Part shown: positions 42,541 through 50,359 of the stretch, piece after piece
How positions within the stretch are numbered: position 1 is the first letter of the stretch
How the letters are laid out: each line of letters opens with the position of its first letter
Source: JAOABC01 sp041287495
GTDB lineage: Bacteria > Aquificota > Aquificia > Aquificales > Hydrogenothermaceae
Direction: 5' to 3'
Assembly (NCBI GenBank): GCA_041287495.1
Contig: JBEULE010000032.1
Location: 37,703 to 101,702 of the forward strand
DNA: 64,000 bases
Made by a program: the position numbers and the translations under genes
Notes under the pieces: generated by a model
Databases searched by the model: none
What the model was told of the DNA's origin: nothing
What the model saw: only the letters and a program-made list of their open reading frames with translations

Positions 42541-42945
42541 ATGCCAAAAGTAAACACCTATGTAGACATCTCTCAAATTGACAAAGAAGCTAAAAGAGAC
42601 TTTATCGACAGACACTCTCCATTTGTTTATGTTGAAGGTGAAGCTGTAAAAGGTCAAAAGTTAAAAGTGAAAGTTAGAGTTGGAAATGAGTATGTCCATC
42701 CGGATGACTTTGACCACTATATAGCTTATGTTCAACTTTGGGATGGAGACACTCTACTTGGACAGGCTACATTTACACCAGGTTCCCTTGGAAATAAACC
42801 AAACCAAGCAGAAGTTGATTTTTACATTGTTCCTACAAAAGATAAATTAAAACTAAATGCTATGAGCTACTGCACAAAACACGGTTTATGGCAAAGTGAA
42901 ACAGTAGAAGTTGATGTATTAACTCCAGAAGGTGCTACAGCTTAA
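42541..42945 (+). CDS. sor: Superoxide reductase (class II, neelaredoxin-like)
   Basis: SOR reduces superoxide to peroxide at a mononuclear iron with four His and one Cys. The 134-residue protein has candidate ligands His25 (DRHSPF), His53 and His59 (VHPDDFDHYI), Cys111 and His114 (SYCTKHGLW), in the right order and spacing. No N-terminal desulforedoxin domain is present. In Pyrococcus SOR the first His is preceded by Glu-Lys, which govern catalysis; here they are Asp23-Arg24. ATG 42535 is only 2 bases from AGGAGG, so ATG 42541 (8 bases) is preferred. Confidence 0.88.
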   Translation: MPKVNTYVDISQIDKEAKRDFIDRHSPFVYVEGEAVKGQKLKVKVRVGNEYVHPDDFDHYIAYVQLWDGDTLLGQATFTPGSLGNKPNQAEVDFYIVPTKDKLKLNAMSYCTKHGLWQSETVEVDVLTPEGATA

Positions 42946-42979
42946 AATTTGAAAGTTAAAAATTGTTTAAAATATTATT

Positions 42980-43006
42980 AAGCCCCCTTTATGGGGGCTT
43001 TTTTTA
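42980..43006 (+). terminator. Rho-independent terminator of sor
   Basis: AAGCCCCC-TTTAT-GGGGGCTT followed by a run of T (TTTTTTATTT) is a textbook intrinsic terminator, separating sor from pepA. Confidence 0.93.
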
Positions 43007-43047
43007 TTTGTTATAATAAAATAAAAACATTATAGAGAGGTGTAAAA

Positions 43048-44553
43048 ATGAAGATAGAAGTAGTTTCTAAAAAGTATGAAACAGTCAATGTAGATGCTTT
43101 GGTATTCCCAGTTTCAAAAGAGGAAAAAAATCTAAGAGAAAATATTAAGAAGATTGATGATATCTTAGAAGGTGGAATATCAAAGCTTAAAAAAACTTTG
43201 AAATTTGAAGCTGATGAGGGAAAGTTTTTAATAGTTCCAACATATGGAAAAATTAAAGCAGACTTTGTTATACTTGCTGGACTTGGAGAAACAAAAAAGA
43301 TAGATAAAGATACATTCAGAAGAGTTGCTGCCTATACAGTTAGAGAAGCAAAAAAACAGAAATTTTCAAAGATTCTTATAGATATAAACCTTAATTTTGA
43401 TAAACTTTCTGCTGAGGATATTGCTGGTTCAATAACAGAAGGTTCAATTTTGGGTAACTACTTTTTTGATAAATATTTTACAAATAAAAAGGATAAAGTT
43501 GAAGTTGAAAAAGTTGAGATAAACATAAATCTAAAAGACAAGACAACTATAAAGGAATCTGTTAGGATTGCTACTGTTTTAGCAGAAGCTCAAAACTTTA
43601 CAAGAGATTTAGTAAATGAACCTGCTAATGTGATTAACACAGTCCAGTTTGCTAAAATTGCAGAAGACCTTGCAAAGCAGTATGGATTTGAGATAAAGAT
43701 ATACGATGAGAAACAGATAGAAGAAATGGGAATGGGTGCATACCTTGCTGTTGCAAGAGGTAGTGAAAACCCACCAAGATTTATACATCTGACATACAAA
43801 CCAAAACATTCAAAAGGTGAGTATGCAATAGTAGGTAAAGGTCTTATGTTTGATAGTGGTGGTCTTAACATAAAAACGGGAGATTTTATGAGATGGATGA
43901 AGACAGATAAAGCGGGAGCTTGTGCTGTATTGGGAATATTTAAGGCTATAGGAGAGTTAAAGCCTGACATTACCGTCCACGGTATAGTTGCAGCAGCTGA
44001 AAATATGCCAAGTGGAAAGGCATACAGACCTGACGACATCTTAAGAGCAAAAAATGGTAAAACGATAGAAGTTGGGAATACAGATGCAGAAGGAAGATTA
44101 ACACTTGCAGATGCACTCTCCTACGCAAGTGAGTTAAAACCTGATGCAATCATAGATATGGCAACCTTAACAGGAGCATGTGTTGTAGCTTTGGGAGAGT
44201 TTACAGCTGGAGTTATGGGAAATAATCAAAAACTTATAAACGAAGTTCTGTCTGTATCACAGGATACAGGGGAGTGGATGTGGCAACTTCCCTTTAACGA
44301 TAAACTTAGAGAGCAGATAAAGGCACCCCATGCAGATGTATACAATGTAGGAACAACAAGATACGGTGGAGCAATAACTGCCGGACTGTTCTTAGAGCAT
44401 TTTGTAGACCCTAAGATTCCGTGGGTTCATATAGATATTGCTGGACCTTCCCATCACCCTTCAGGTTGGTATTACCATCCAAAAGGAGCAACCGGTATTC
44501 CTGTAAGAACTATAACAACACTATTGCTAAAGAAGGCGGATTACATAAAATAG
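43048..44553 (+). CDS. pepA: Leucyl aminopeptidase (M17, cytosol aminopeptidase)
   Basis: This two-metal exopeptidase of 501 residues has an N-terminal macro-like domain and a C-terminal catalytic domain. Metal and catalytic residues lie in VGKGLMFDSGGLNIK, MKTDKAGACAVLG and the signature NTDAEGRLTLADAL. HIDIAGPS lies near the end. In other bacteria PepA can also bind DNA and aid Xer recombination, but this is not evident here. Its promoter (TTATAATAAAATAA) follows the sor terminator, and GAGAGG precedes the ATG. Confidence 0.96.
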   Translation: MKIEVVSKKYETVNVDALVFPVSKEEKNLRENIKKIDDILEGGISKLKKTLKFEADEGKFLIVPTYGKIKADFVILAGLGETKKIDKDTFRRVAAYTVREAKKQKFSKILIDINLNFDKLSAEDIAGSITEGSILGNYFFDKYFTNKKDKVEVEKVEININLKDKTTIKESVRIATVLAEAQNFTRDLVNEPANVINTVQFAKIAEDLAKQYGFEIKIYDEKQIEEMGMGAYLAVARGSENPPRFIHLTYKPKHSKGEYAIVGKGLMFDSGGLNIKTGDFMRWMKTDKAGACAVLGIFKAIGELKPDITVHGIVAAAENMPSGKAYRPDDILRAKNGKTIEVGNTDAEGRLTLADALSYASELKPDAIIDMATLTGACVVALGEFTAGVMGNNQKLINEVLSVSQDTGEWMWQLPFNDKLREQIKAPHADVYNVGTTRYGGAITAGLFLEHFVDPKIPWVHIDIAGPSHHPSGWYYHPKGATGIPVRTITTLLLKKADYIK

Positions 44554-44568
44554 ATATAAGGTGATAAC

Positions 44569-45122
44569 ATGAGTTTGACTACTATTGACGAGAGATCATC
44601 CAGATTGGCTAAATGAGCTTAGAAAGATAATATTAACTTCTGAATTACTTGAACTTCCAAGGAAAATGGAAGAAGTTTTAAAGAGATTAGATAGATTAGA
44701 GGATAAAGTTGATAAAATAGAATCTAAGGGATTTTGAGAGAACAGTTAAAGATAAATATCTTGCATATTTTGGAAAAGTTGTAAGGAAATCTGAACTTAT
44801 AGGTTGGGAAAAGTTAGCTGAACTTATAGATAATTCTGAAGAGGAAGGTGTAATTTCTGAAAAAGAGAGAGATGACTTATTCGACCTTGATTTTGTGATA
44901 TACGGAGAGTTAAAAGAGAACAAAAAACTAGTATACCTTGCAGTAGAAGCAACATATTCTCTATATAGAGACGATATAGATAGAGCTTTAAGTAGAGATG
45001 ATTCACTCTATAAAATTTTAAAAACTGAAGTCATTCTTACTGTAGAATATGTTTAATCTGAAGATGATATTGAGAGTTATGCTTTTGAAAAAGGTGTGTT
45101 GACTTTAAAAGTTAATTACTGA
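44569..45122 (+). pseudogene. Degenerate coiled-coil/nuclease-like DUF gene
   Basis: Stitched over frames, this region reads MSLTTIDE, then RDHPDWLNELRKII and ELPRKMEEVLKRLDRLEDKVDK (a coiled coil). After another shift near 44735 it reads DFERTVKDKYLAYFGKVV, DLDFVIYGELK, LAVEATYSLYRDDIDRA. An in-frame TAA at 45054-45056 comes before a last piece ending KVNY. At least two frameshifts and one stop break it, and the main segment has no start codon. The layout (coiled coil plus a DxxVxG...EAxY-like core) matches DUF3782-type proteins thought to resemble PD-(D/E)XK nucleases. It follows pepA by 15 bases and is decayed. Confidence 0.8.
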
Positions 45123-45134
45123 TAGTGGAATGAG

Positions 45135-45158
45135 AGGGGCTGAAAGCCCCCTATTTTT
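45135..45158 (+). terminator. Terminator after pepA/pseudogene
   Basis: GGGGCT-GAA-AGCCCC followed by CTATTTTT is an intrinsic terminator reading rightwards. It also sits just beyond the convergent FAD-protein stop. Confidence 0.7.
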
Positions 45159-45164
45159 AAATAC

Positions 45165-45770
45165 TTAATTCTCTGAAGGAACATCATGAACTACAACATT
45201 TTTACCGGCATATTCAGCCATTATATTACATGCCACCTGGACTCCGGAGCCTGCAGCGCAAGCATACATAGTGCTTACTCCTGCTAATAATCCGGCTACA
45301 TATAAACCATCTTTTACTCTACTTTCTTCATCTACTTTTATTTGTACTTTTCCAGGTCTTGGAGATTTCTTATTTTCGATAACTTCTATGCCTTCACAGT
45401 CTATATCAAAATTATGAAAACCTGTAGCAAGAACAACATAATCAGCAGTAAATTCCTTACCATCTTCTGTTATAACTGTAAAGTTTCCTTTATTTCCACT
45501 TACTTTTATAACTCTTCCAAAAATGATTTCAACATTACCATAGCTTTTAGCCTGCTCTCTTAAATCTTCTAAAGCTTTTTTCCCAAGTGTTCCTTTTGGT
45601 ATTCCTGGAACATTGTTTAACATAGCTTTTAAAAGGTCTGATGACTGGTTATCAATTACTAAGAATTTTTTGTTTTCTGCCCAGTCAAAATGTCCCTTCA
45701 TAGACCCAAGTGTTAAAGCACATGATAAACCTGACACACCACCACCTACTATAACAACATTATACTTCAT
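45165..45770 (-). CDS. FAD-dependent oxidoreductase domain, thioredoxin-reductase-like, truncated form
   Basis: The 201-residue protein opens with the FAD motif VVIVGGGVSGLSCALTL. It contains YVVLATGFHNFDID (the second FAD contact) and ends with GLYVAGLLAGVSTMYACAAGSGVQVA, the GD-type closing motif. Thioredoxin reductases are about 310 residues. The NADPH domain and its CxxC pair are missing here, and the join is clean, so it is a natural single-domain protein, not a broken gene. The electron source and substrate are unknown. It overlaps tatD by 4 bases. Confidence 0.75.
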   Translation of the reverse strand: MKYNVVIVGGGVSGLSCALTLGSMKGHFDWAENKKFLVIDNQSSDLLKAMLNNVPGIPKGTLGKKALEDLREQAKSYGNVEIIFGRVIKVSGNKGNFTVITEDGKEFTADYVVLATGFHNFDIDCEGIEVIENKKSPRPGKVQIKVDEESRVKDGLYVAGLLAGVSTMYACAAGSGVQVACNIMAEYAGKNVVVHDVPSEN

Positions 45771-46540
45771 CTACTAACTACCTCCCGATTTTTTATTTTA
45801 AATAAACTTAATGTATTATTATAAATAACATTCTCTAAATCTTCTAAATCAATATTTAAAAACTGTGAAACGAACTCATAGGTGTATCTTATATTTGATG
45901 GCTTATTTTTTTGACCTCTCACTTTTTGAGGAGATAAATAAGGGCTATCTGTCTCTAAAAGAAGTCTATCTAACGGAACATATCTTAAGATTTCTCTTAA
46001 ATTATCTGCTTTCGGATATGTTACATTACCAGCGAAGGATATATATAATCCATTATCCAAAGCTGTTTTTAACAGATTATAATCTCCACCAAAACAGTGC
46101 ATAATCCCATTATCTATATTCTCCGATTTTATAATCTCTTGAGTTTCTCTATTTGCTTCTCTACTATGTATAATTACAGGTAAGTTATATTTTTTGGCTA
46201 AATCTATCTGCATCAAAAAGTATTTATACTGATTTTCTTTTGAAGCATTATTTCTGTAAAAGTCAAGTCCCATCTCTCCAACGGCAACAACTTTATCACT
46301 CTTTAACAGATTTTCTAAACTTTTTATACTATTTTCATCTATCCTGTCAGCTTCGTAAGGATGATATCCTATTGCAACGTAAACATTTTCAAATTTTTTC
46401 CCTAAATTTAAGGCTTTAGAAATCTCATCTTCATCACAGCCCACTGTCAGAAGTATGTTAACCTCTCTTACAGACTCCTCTACTTCATCAAAGTCTATCA
46501 TATCAAGATGACAGTGGGTATCTACTAATTTTCTAATCAT
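45767..46540 (-). CDS. tatD: TatD-family deoxyribonuclease
   Basis: This metal-dependent nuclease of the amidohydrolase superfamily has 257 residues. Ligands are VDTHCHLD (about 7-14), VGEMGLDF (Glu), IIHSRE (His), the His in IMHCFGG, and TDSPYLSP (Asp). All are intact. It sits between ftsH and the FAD-only protein on one transcript. Confidence 0.95.
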   Translation of the reverse strand: MIRKLVDTHCHLDMIDFDEVEESVREVNILLTVGCDEDEISKALNLGKKFENVYVAIGYHPYEADRIDENSIKSLENLLKSDKVVAVGEMGLDFYRNNASKENQYKYFLMQIDLAKKYNLPVIIHSREANRETQEIIKSENIDNGIMHCFGGDYNLLKTALDNGLYISFAGNVTYPKADNLREILRYVPLDRLLLETDSPYLSPQKVRGQKNKPSNIRYTYEFVSQFLNIDLEDLENVIYNNTLSLFKIKNREVVSR

Positions 46541-46547
46541 CTCTACA

Positions 46548-48455
46548 TTAAGCCGGAACAGGTAGTTCAGCCGGAGGAACTTCCGGAGATGAGGAGTCAG
46601 ATATCACATTTAAATTTTCAAATTTTCTACATCTATTTAAAACAGGAACATTGTATTCCTGTAAAATAGCAAACATCTCTTCACAAGATATTGTTTCTTT
46701 ATCAAGAAGTAGATTTACAATTGCAACTACAGCGTCTCTGTATTCTTCAATTATACTTTTTGCCCTTTGATAAGCCTCTCTCAGAATTTTATTAACTTCT
46801 TCATCAATTTTTCTGGCAGTTTCTTCACTTATTTGAGGACCTTGATTTCCCAGGAAAATTCCACCACTTCTATTTATGGAAACATGTATAGGACCTATTT
46901 CATCACTCATACCCCAAGAAGCTACTATCCTGTATGCAAGTTCTGTTGCCCTCATTAAGTCATTTTCAGCTCCAGTTGTTATACCGTCCTTTCCATAAAA
47001 TACCTCTTCTGCTGCCCTTCCACCGAATAGTTGTAATATCCTTGCCATCAAATCCTTCTTAGAGTAAAGATGTCTGTCCTCTTCTGGTAAGTTTACGGTT
47101 ACACCAAGAGCCATACCTCTTGGTATAATTGAAACTTTGTGTAATGGATCTGCTTCTTCAAGCATAACACCTACTATGGCATGTCCAACTTCATGGTATG
47201 CTATTTTCTCCTTTTCCTTAGGAGTGATTGCCATTCCTTTTCTTTCAAGACCCATCATAATTCTATCTAGTGCATCTTCAAACTCTTTCATTCCTACTTT
47301 TTCTTTCTTCCTTCTTGCAGCGAGTAAAGCAGCTTCATTTACAACATTAGCAAGATCAGCTCCAGAGAAACCTGGAGTTCCTTTTGCTATGGTTGCAAGG
47401 TCAACATCGTTGTCTAAAGGTATATTTTTCTTTTTGACATGTATCTGTAAAATAGCGTATCTTCCTTTTACATCAGGTTTTGGAACAGATATTTGTCTGT
47501 CAAATCTTCCAGGTCTCAAAAGAGCAGGGTCTAAAATGTCAGGTCTGTTTGTAGCAGCTATAACTATTATTCCCTCATTTGAATCAAAACCATCAAGTTC
47601 AACCAGTAGTTGGTTTAAAGTTTGTTCTCTTTCATCATGTCCACCACCAAAACCAACTCCAGTTCTTGCTCTACCTACAGCATCTATTTCATCTATAAAT
47701 ATAAGACAGGGAGCATGTTTTTTTGCAGTTTCAAACAGGTCTCTTACTCTTGCTGCACCAACACCGACAAACATCTCAACAAAGTCAGATCCAGATATAG
47801 ATATAAACGGAACACTTGCCTCTCCGGCTATGGCTTTAGCTAACAATGTTTTACCAACACCTGGATCTCCATACAAAAGAATACCCTTAGGTGCTCTACC
47901 ACCAAGTTTTTGATACCTTGTAGGGTCTTTTAGATACTCTATAATCTCCTTTACTTCTTCTTTAACTTCATCTATTCCGGCAACATCATCAAGCTTAACA
48001 TTAGGTTTCTCTTCAAGGTAGAGTTTACCTTTACTTTTTGCAAAGGAAAATGCTCTGTTTGCTCCGCCTCCAGACATCTGTCTCATCATGAATATCCATA
48101 GTCCAATAAACAATAATATAGGAAGCCACGCTACCAAGAATGTCATAAACCAATTGCCACTTTCTATTGGCAAAACTCTTATACTAACACCATTCTCTGA
48201 TAGTATATCGTAGAGTTTAGAATAACCTTGTGGTATGACAGTTTCTACTTTTTTACCATCACTGGTTGTAGCAGTTAACTCTTCTCCTTTAACGGTAACA
48301 TGTTCAATCTTTTTCTCATTTACAAGGTTCATAAATTCAGTAAAATTCACTCTGTTATCCGCAATCTGTCTTGACCCAAATATATTAAAAGCAATAATCA
48401 TAGCTGCACCTATAAGAAACCATATAAAAATACTTTTTGACAGTTGCAACTTCAT
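46548..48455 (-). CDS. ftsH: ATP-dependent zinc metalloprotease FtsH
   Basis: This membrane AAA+ protease of 635 residues has two N-terminal transmembrane helices (about 7-25 and 106-125). Walker A is GDPGVGKT (about 196), Walker B is LIFIDEID, and the second region of homology is ATNRPDILDPALLRPGRFDRQ. The zinc motif is HEVGHA (about 420, the x in HExxH being Val) with a distal Asp. It ends in an unusual proline-rich tail (SSSPEVPPAELPVPA). It degrades membrane proteins and misassembled subunits. It overlaps tilS by 4 bases. Confidence 0.97.
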   Translation of the reverse strand: MKLQLSKSIFIWFLIGAAMIIAFNIFGSRQIADNRVNFTEFMNLVNEKKIEHVTVKGEELTATTSDGKKVETVIPQGYSKLYDILSENGVSIRVLPIESGNWFMTFLVAWLPILLFIGLWIFMMRQMSGGGANRAFSFAKSKGKLYLEEKPNVKLDDVAGIDEVKEEVKEIIEYLKDPTRYQKLGGRAPKGILLYGDPGVGKTLLAKAIAGEASVPFISISGSDFVEMFVGVGAARVRDLFETAKKHAPCLIFIDEIDAVGRARTGVGFGGGHDEREQTLNQLLVELDGFDSNEGIIVIAATNRPDILDPALLRPGRFDRQISVPKPDVKGRYAILQIHVKKKNIPLDNDVDLATIAKGTPGFSGADLANVVNEAALLAARRKKEKVGMKEFEDALDRIMMGLERKGMAITPKEKEKIAYHEVGHAIVGVMLEEADPLHKVSIIPRGMALGVTVNLPEEDRHLYSKKDLMARILQLFGGRAAEEVFYGKDGITTGAENDLMRATELAYRIVASWGMSDEIGPIHVSINRSGGIFLGNQGPQISEETARKIDEEVNKILREAYQRAKSIIEEYRDAVVAIVNLLLDKETISCEEMFAILQEYNVPVLNRCRKFENLNVISDSSSPEVPPAELPVPA

Positions 48456-49816
48456 ACCTCCTTAGTTAACTTAAAACAAATAACATTTTTAGATTCTTCT
48501 GTAACTGGGAAAAGTGCTGACCTTTTATAGCCGCACACCCATAATATTTTATCATTAAAAGTTAAAATTGGTATGTTATTCCTTATGCTTTTTGGTACTT
48601 TCATGTCTATTAAAATATCTTTCATCTTTTTTTCTGTTTTATGACCAAAAGGTATCATTCTATCTCCCTCTCTTCTGCTTCTAATTACAAACTCTTCTGC
48701 TTCTATATCAAAACACTCTATATCATTATTTTTCTTTAATTTAATTAAATCTACAGTTTCTGTTTTAAAAGACTCTATCCACATTCTTGCTTCTTTTATA
48801 TAGACCTTTTCACCTGTTTTTAATTTATATAAAAAACTATTTTTTTCCATATCATTATCAGATTTGATGGATATATTTTCACCATCATAGATTAAAACAT
48901 ACTCAGAAGATAGTTTTATGTATTTCTTTTCCTTTGGATTTTCAATAAATTCAATAAATTCAATGATATTCCTTAATTTTTGGTAAGATAGTATCAACCC
49001 TTTTTTTTCACATAATCTTTGTATAACTCTGTACTGTAAAGCTTTATCTAAAGTTTTTAAGAATTTAAAAGGTATATAATCTGTTTTAATATTCTTTAAT
49101 ATCTCTTCTAATTTTTTGTCAAAATAATTTTCATCAATATCCAAAAAGTAAGACATACGTTCTAAAGATTTCTCTAACGACCTGTTTAACTCTTTCATTA
49201 CAGGGATAACTTTGAGTCTTACTTTGTTTCTGAGATATTTTTCAGAGAAGTTTGAAATATCTATTACATACTCAAGATTATTGTCTTTACAGTATTTTAA
49301 AATCTCTTCTTTCGTTATATAGAATAATGGACGGATAATTTTATCTACTTTAGGTCTAAAACCTCTTAAGCCTCTTTTATTACCTTGGATAAACCATAAA
49401 GTCATGGTTTCAGCTAAATCTGAAAGATGATGTGCTGTGGCTATTTTATTAAAGCTCTCTCTCTTTGCAACCTCATACAAAAATTTATATCTTTCTTGTC
49501 TTCCTATATCTTCAATAGATTTTTTAGTTTTCTTAGCTATTTCTCCTACATATACTTTTTTTGTATATACTGGAATACTGTAGCTTTTCCCAAAATTAAC
49601 ACTAAATTCCTCATCTTTAAAAGACTCTTTTCTTAAAAGATGGTTAAGATGTGCTAAACCAATTTTTTCAATTTTAAGATAGTTTTTTAGTTTAAATAAT
49701 ATAGAAGCTAAAGCTACTGAATCCGGGCCACCAGAAAAAGCTATGAGAACACTATCATTAGGAGAAACAAGGTTATACTCTTTTATGACTTTTAAAACTT
49801 TTTTCTCTACATTCAT
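48452..49816 (-). CDS. tilS: tRNA(Ile)-lysidine synthetase
   Basis: TilS turns the CAU anticodon of one tRNA(Ile) into lysidine-AU so that it reads AUA. The PP-loop motif FSGGPDSVAL lies near residue 26. GLAHLNHLLR, IATAHHLSDLAET and a C-terminal tail with RREGDRMIPFGHK complete the fold (454 residues). The frame is open further upstream, but those 13 codons (VRVPVPPL) are the 3' end of the tRNA gene read in frame, so ATG 49816 is chosen. It follows a tRNA(CAU) by 9 bases. Confidence 0.95.
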   Translation of the reverse strand: MNVEKKVLKVIKEYNLVSPNDSVLIAFSGGPDSVALASILFKLKNYLKIEKIGLAHLNHLLRKESFKDEEFSVNFGKSYSIPVYTKKVYVGEIAKKTKKSIEDIGRQERYKFLYEVAKRESFNKIATAHHLSDLAETMTLWFIQGNKRGLRGFRPKVDKIIRPLFYITKEEILKYCKDNNLEYVIDISNFSEKYLRNKVRLKVIPVMKELNRSLEKSLERMSYFLDIDENYFDKKLEEILKNIKTDYIPFKFLKTLDKALQYRVIQRLCEKKGLILSYQKLRNIIEFIEFIENPKEKKYIKLSSEYVLIYDGENISIKSDNDMEKNSFLYKLKTGEKVYIKEARMWIESFKTETVDLIKLKKNNDIECFDIEAEEFVIRSRREGDRMIPFGHKTEKKMKDILIDMKVPKSIRNNIPILTFNDKILWVCGYKRSALFPVTEESKNVICFKLTKEV

Positions 49817-49825
49817 ATTATAAAG

Positions 49826-49899
49826 TGGCGGTACAGGGACTCGAACCCCGGACACCGCGGATATGAGCCGCGTGCTCTAACCATCTGAGCTATACCGCC
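49826..49899 (-). tRNA. tRNA with CAU anticodon (elongator Met or Ile2)
   Basis: The minus strand folds as a complete cloverleaf. The acceptor is GGCGGTA with TACCGCC plus discriminator A. The D stem is GCTC/GAGC, the anticodon stem CGCGG/CCGCG with loop CTCATAT (anticodon CAU), and the T arm CGGGG TTCGAGT CCCTG. The first pair is G-C, so it is not the initiator. CCA is not encoded. Elongator Met and the lysidine-modified Ile2 share this anticodon and cannot be told apart here. Placement directly before tilS makes Ile2 worth testing. Confidence 0.93.
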
Positions 49900-49913
49900 A
49901 TATCTAAAAATAT

Positions 49914-49941
49914 ATTATACTCAAAAATTAAGCTTGTGCAA
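49914..49941 (-). promoter_or_regulatory. Promoter of the tRNA-tilS unit
   Basis: On the minus strand TTGCAC, a 16-base spacer and a perfect TATAAT end 15 bases before the mature tRNA. The -35 overlaps the last codons of rpsT. Confidence 0.75.
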
Positions 49942-50239
49942 CTGTTTGCTTAGCTAAATTTAATCTCTTAGCAGCCCTTGATACTCTCCTTGCAGCTTCG
50001 TTTTTATGTATAGCACCTTTAGCAGCTGCTTTATATGCAAGTTTTTGGCATAGAGGTAGAAGTTTCTCTGCTGCTTCTACACCCTCTTTCTTTAAGGTTT
50101 CATAAAACTTTTTAAACGCTGTTTTCATCCTAGAAACGTGGTATCTATTCTCTAATCTTCTTCTCTCAGCAACTCTTACGTTTTTGGCTACTCTTCTTTT
50201 GTGCTTCTGTTTTTCCGGTGATAATGTTCCTTTTGCCAT
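49928..50239 (-). CDS. rpsT: 30S ribosomal protein S20
   Basis: S20 (103 residues) is lysine-rich and helical, MAKGTLSPEKQKHKRRVAKN, with KTAFKKF and GAIHKNEAARRVSRAAKRLN. A GTG four codons further upstream is inside the GGAGG ribosome site, so the ATG at 50239, 5 bases after GGAGG, is the start. It stands upstream of the tRNA on the same strand. Because the tRNA has its own promoter, the two may be separate transcripts. Confidence 0.97.
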   Translation of the reverse strand: MAKGTLSPEKQKHKRRVAKNVRVAERRRLENRYHVSRMKTAFKKFYETLKKEGVEAAEKLLPLCQKLAYKAAAKGAIHKNEAARRVSRAAKRLNLAKQTVAQA

Positions 50240-50359
50240 CAATTCCTCCACAATTATTCAAACTTAGGCTAAATATTTTATTACTAATTCATAAAATTTG
50301 CAATAGGTTTAAAAATATGATAATTTAATTACCTTAAATTTTCTCCAGGAGGAAGTGAA

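Noticed and set aside
44554..45164. Intact nuclease-like gene
   Set aside because: No single frame gives the protein. Frameshifts near 44600 and 44735 and a TAA at 45054 break it, so it is listed as a pseudogene.
47137..47913. Long open frame (258 codons) antisense to ftsH
   Set aside because: It lies wholly inside ftsH, the translation is low-complexity Ser/Pro/Leu, and no ribosome site or family motif is present. It is a by-product of codon bias in ftsH.
48941..48975. Tandem TTCAATAAA repeat in tilS as a possible regulatory or CRISPR-like repeat
   Set aside because: It is in frame, encodes repeated EFI in the tilS C-terminal region and has no spacers. It is simple coding repetition.
49817..49855. 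Upstream extension of tilS (13 codons from a TTG)
   Set aside because: The codons are the 3' half of the tRNA gene read through; translation of a tRNA T arm gives the familiar VRVPVPPL. The real start is the ATG at 49816.
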